DNA of 36,448 nt, from positions 1 to 36,448 of the forward strand of contig JAKPQQ010000281.1 in the NCBI GenBank assembly GCA_029557215.1. The letters are read 5' to 3'. Origin of the DNA: Fibrobacterota bacterium (GTDB lineage Bacteria > Fibrobacterota > Fibrobacteria > UBA5070). The notes beneath the pieces were generated by a model. It made no database searches and was not told the DNA's origin. It was given only the letters and a program-made list of their open reading frames with translations. A program made the translations under genes and the position numbers. This document shows positions 36,227-36,448 of this stretch, in pieces. The number at the start of each line of letters is the position of its first letter. Position 1 is the first letter of the stretch.

Positions 36227-36448
36227 GACGGCTCCGTCCGCGAGGGGATGGCCATCCGGAACACCGATCCTTCGCCGGGGCGCGAATCGATCTCCAGCGA
36301 GCCCTGCACGCGCTCCACGAACGTGCGCACCAGGAACAGGCCCAGCCCCATGCCCCGGCCCGGTCCCTTGGTGGTGAAGAACGGCTCACCCGCCCGCAGC
36401 ACCGTGGAAGGATCCATCCCTTCGCCGCGGTCGGCCACCTCGAACACG
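36223..36448 (-). CDS. Sensor histidine kinase, 3' end only (RegB/PrrB-like partner)
   Basis: Only about the last 75 residues are in the window. They contain the HATPase signature VADRGEGMD (G1 box), GEPFFTTKGPGRGMGLGLFL (F and G2 boxes) and end RMAIPSRTEPS. The start, membrane domain and phospho-acceptor His lie beyond the window edge. The 4-bp overlap with the RegA-like regulator implies a cognate kinase. RegB-type identity is inferred from the partner only; a redox-sensing cysteine box or quinone-binding motif would need upstream sequence. Confidence 0.85.
   Translation of the reverse strand, partial: VFEVADRGEGMDPSTVLRAGEPFFTTKGPGRGMGLGLFLVRTFVERVQGSLEIDSRPGEGSVFRMAIPSRTEPS

Overview
The window is about 36.4 kb of high-GC bacterial DNA interrupted by one AT-rich accessory stretch (about 17,040-22,115). 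No rRNA, tRNA or CRISPR array is visible. A lipoprotein with a C-terminal Fibrobacter-type major paralogous (FISUMP) domain, a secreted modular carbohydrate-active protein with a probable type IX-like C-terminal tail, and a TonB-dependent receptor all suggest a Gram-negative bacterium of the Fibrobacterota or a nearby FCB lineage. This placement is inferred from domain content only.

Layout. Positions 1-715 hold a REP-associated transposase (RAYT) framed by palindromes. Positions 860-6313 (minus strand) hold an M3 oligopeptidase, a TonB-dependent receptor and a translationally coupled outer-membrane lipoprotein. Divergent from these, 6611-8782 encodes a secreted glycoside-hydrolase-like protein with two InlB-type repeats and a carbohydrate-binding module. 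A bidirectional terminator separates it from the RNA-binding protein Tex, which has a long Gly/Asp/Arg/Pro-rich tail. An aldose-1-epimerase-like gene and a CNNM/CorC-type membrane protein follow.

From 14,230 to 22,115 the sequence is accessory. Composite repeats (families A, B and C here) sit on both sides of a DUF1016/YhcG-type nuclease gene. An AT-rich block then carries two unknown genes, the FISUMP lipoprotein, a possible transposase scrap with hairpins, a Phd/YefM-like antitoxin with an apparently truncated toxin, a small unknown gene and an intact VapBC pair.

From 22,125 the high-GC backbone resumes: queE-queC (7-deazaguanine synthesis), a hybrid histidine kinase, and a short alpha-2-macroglobulin-like protein without the thioester. 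A four-gene respiratory operon (28,147-32,373) combines a Rieske protein and a b-type cytochrome with two polytopic membrane proteins. The last of these resembles cytochrome bd subunit I and carries a fused C-terminal cytochrome c domain. A convergent minus-strand operon encodes a glycosyltransferase, a radical SAM protein and a nucleotide-sugar epimerase. The window ends in a RegA/PrrA-like response regulator and the 3' end of its kinase gene.

Many neighbours are coupled by 4-bp GTGA or ATGA stop/start overlaps. This fixes several GTG starts. The region with the most unexplained structure is the repeat-punctuated accessory island. The most unusual recognisable gene set is the Rieske/cytochrome b/bd-like operon.
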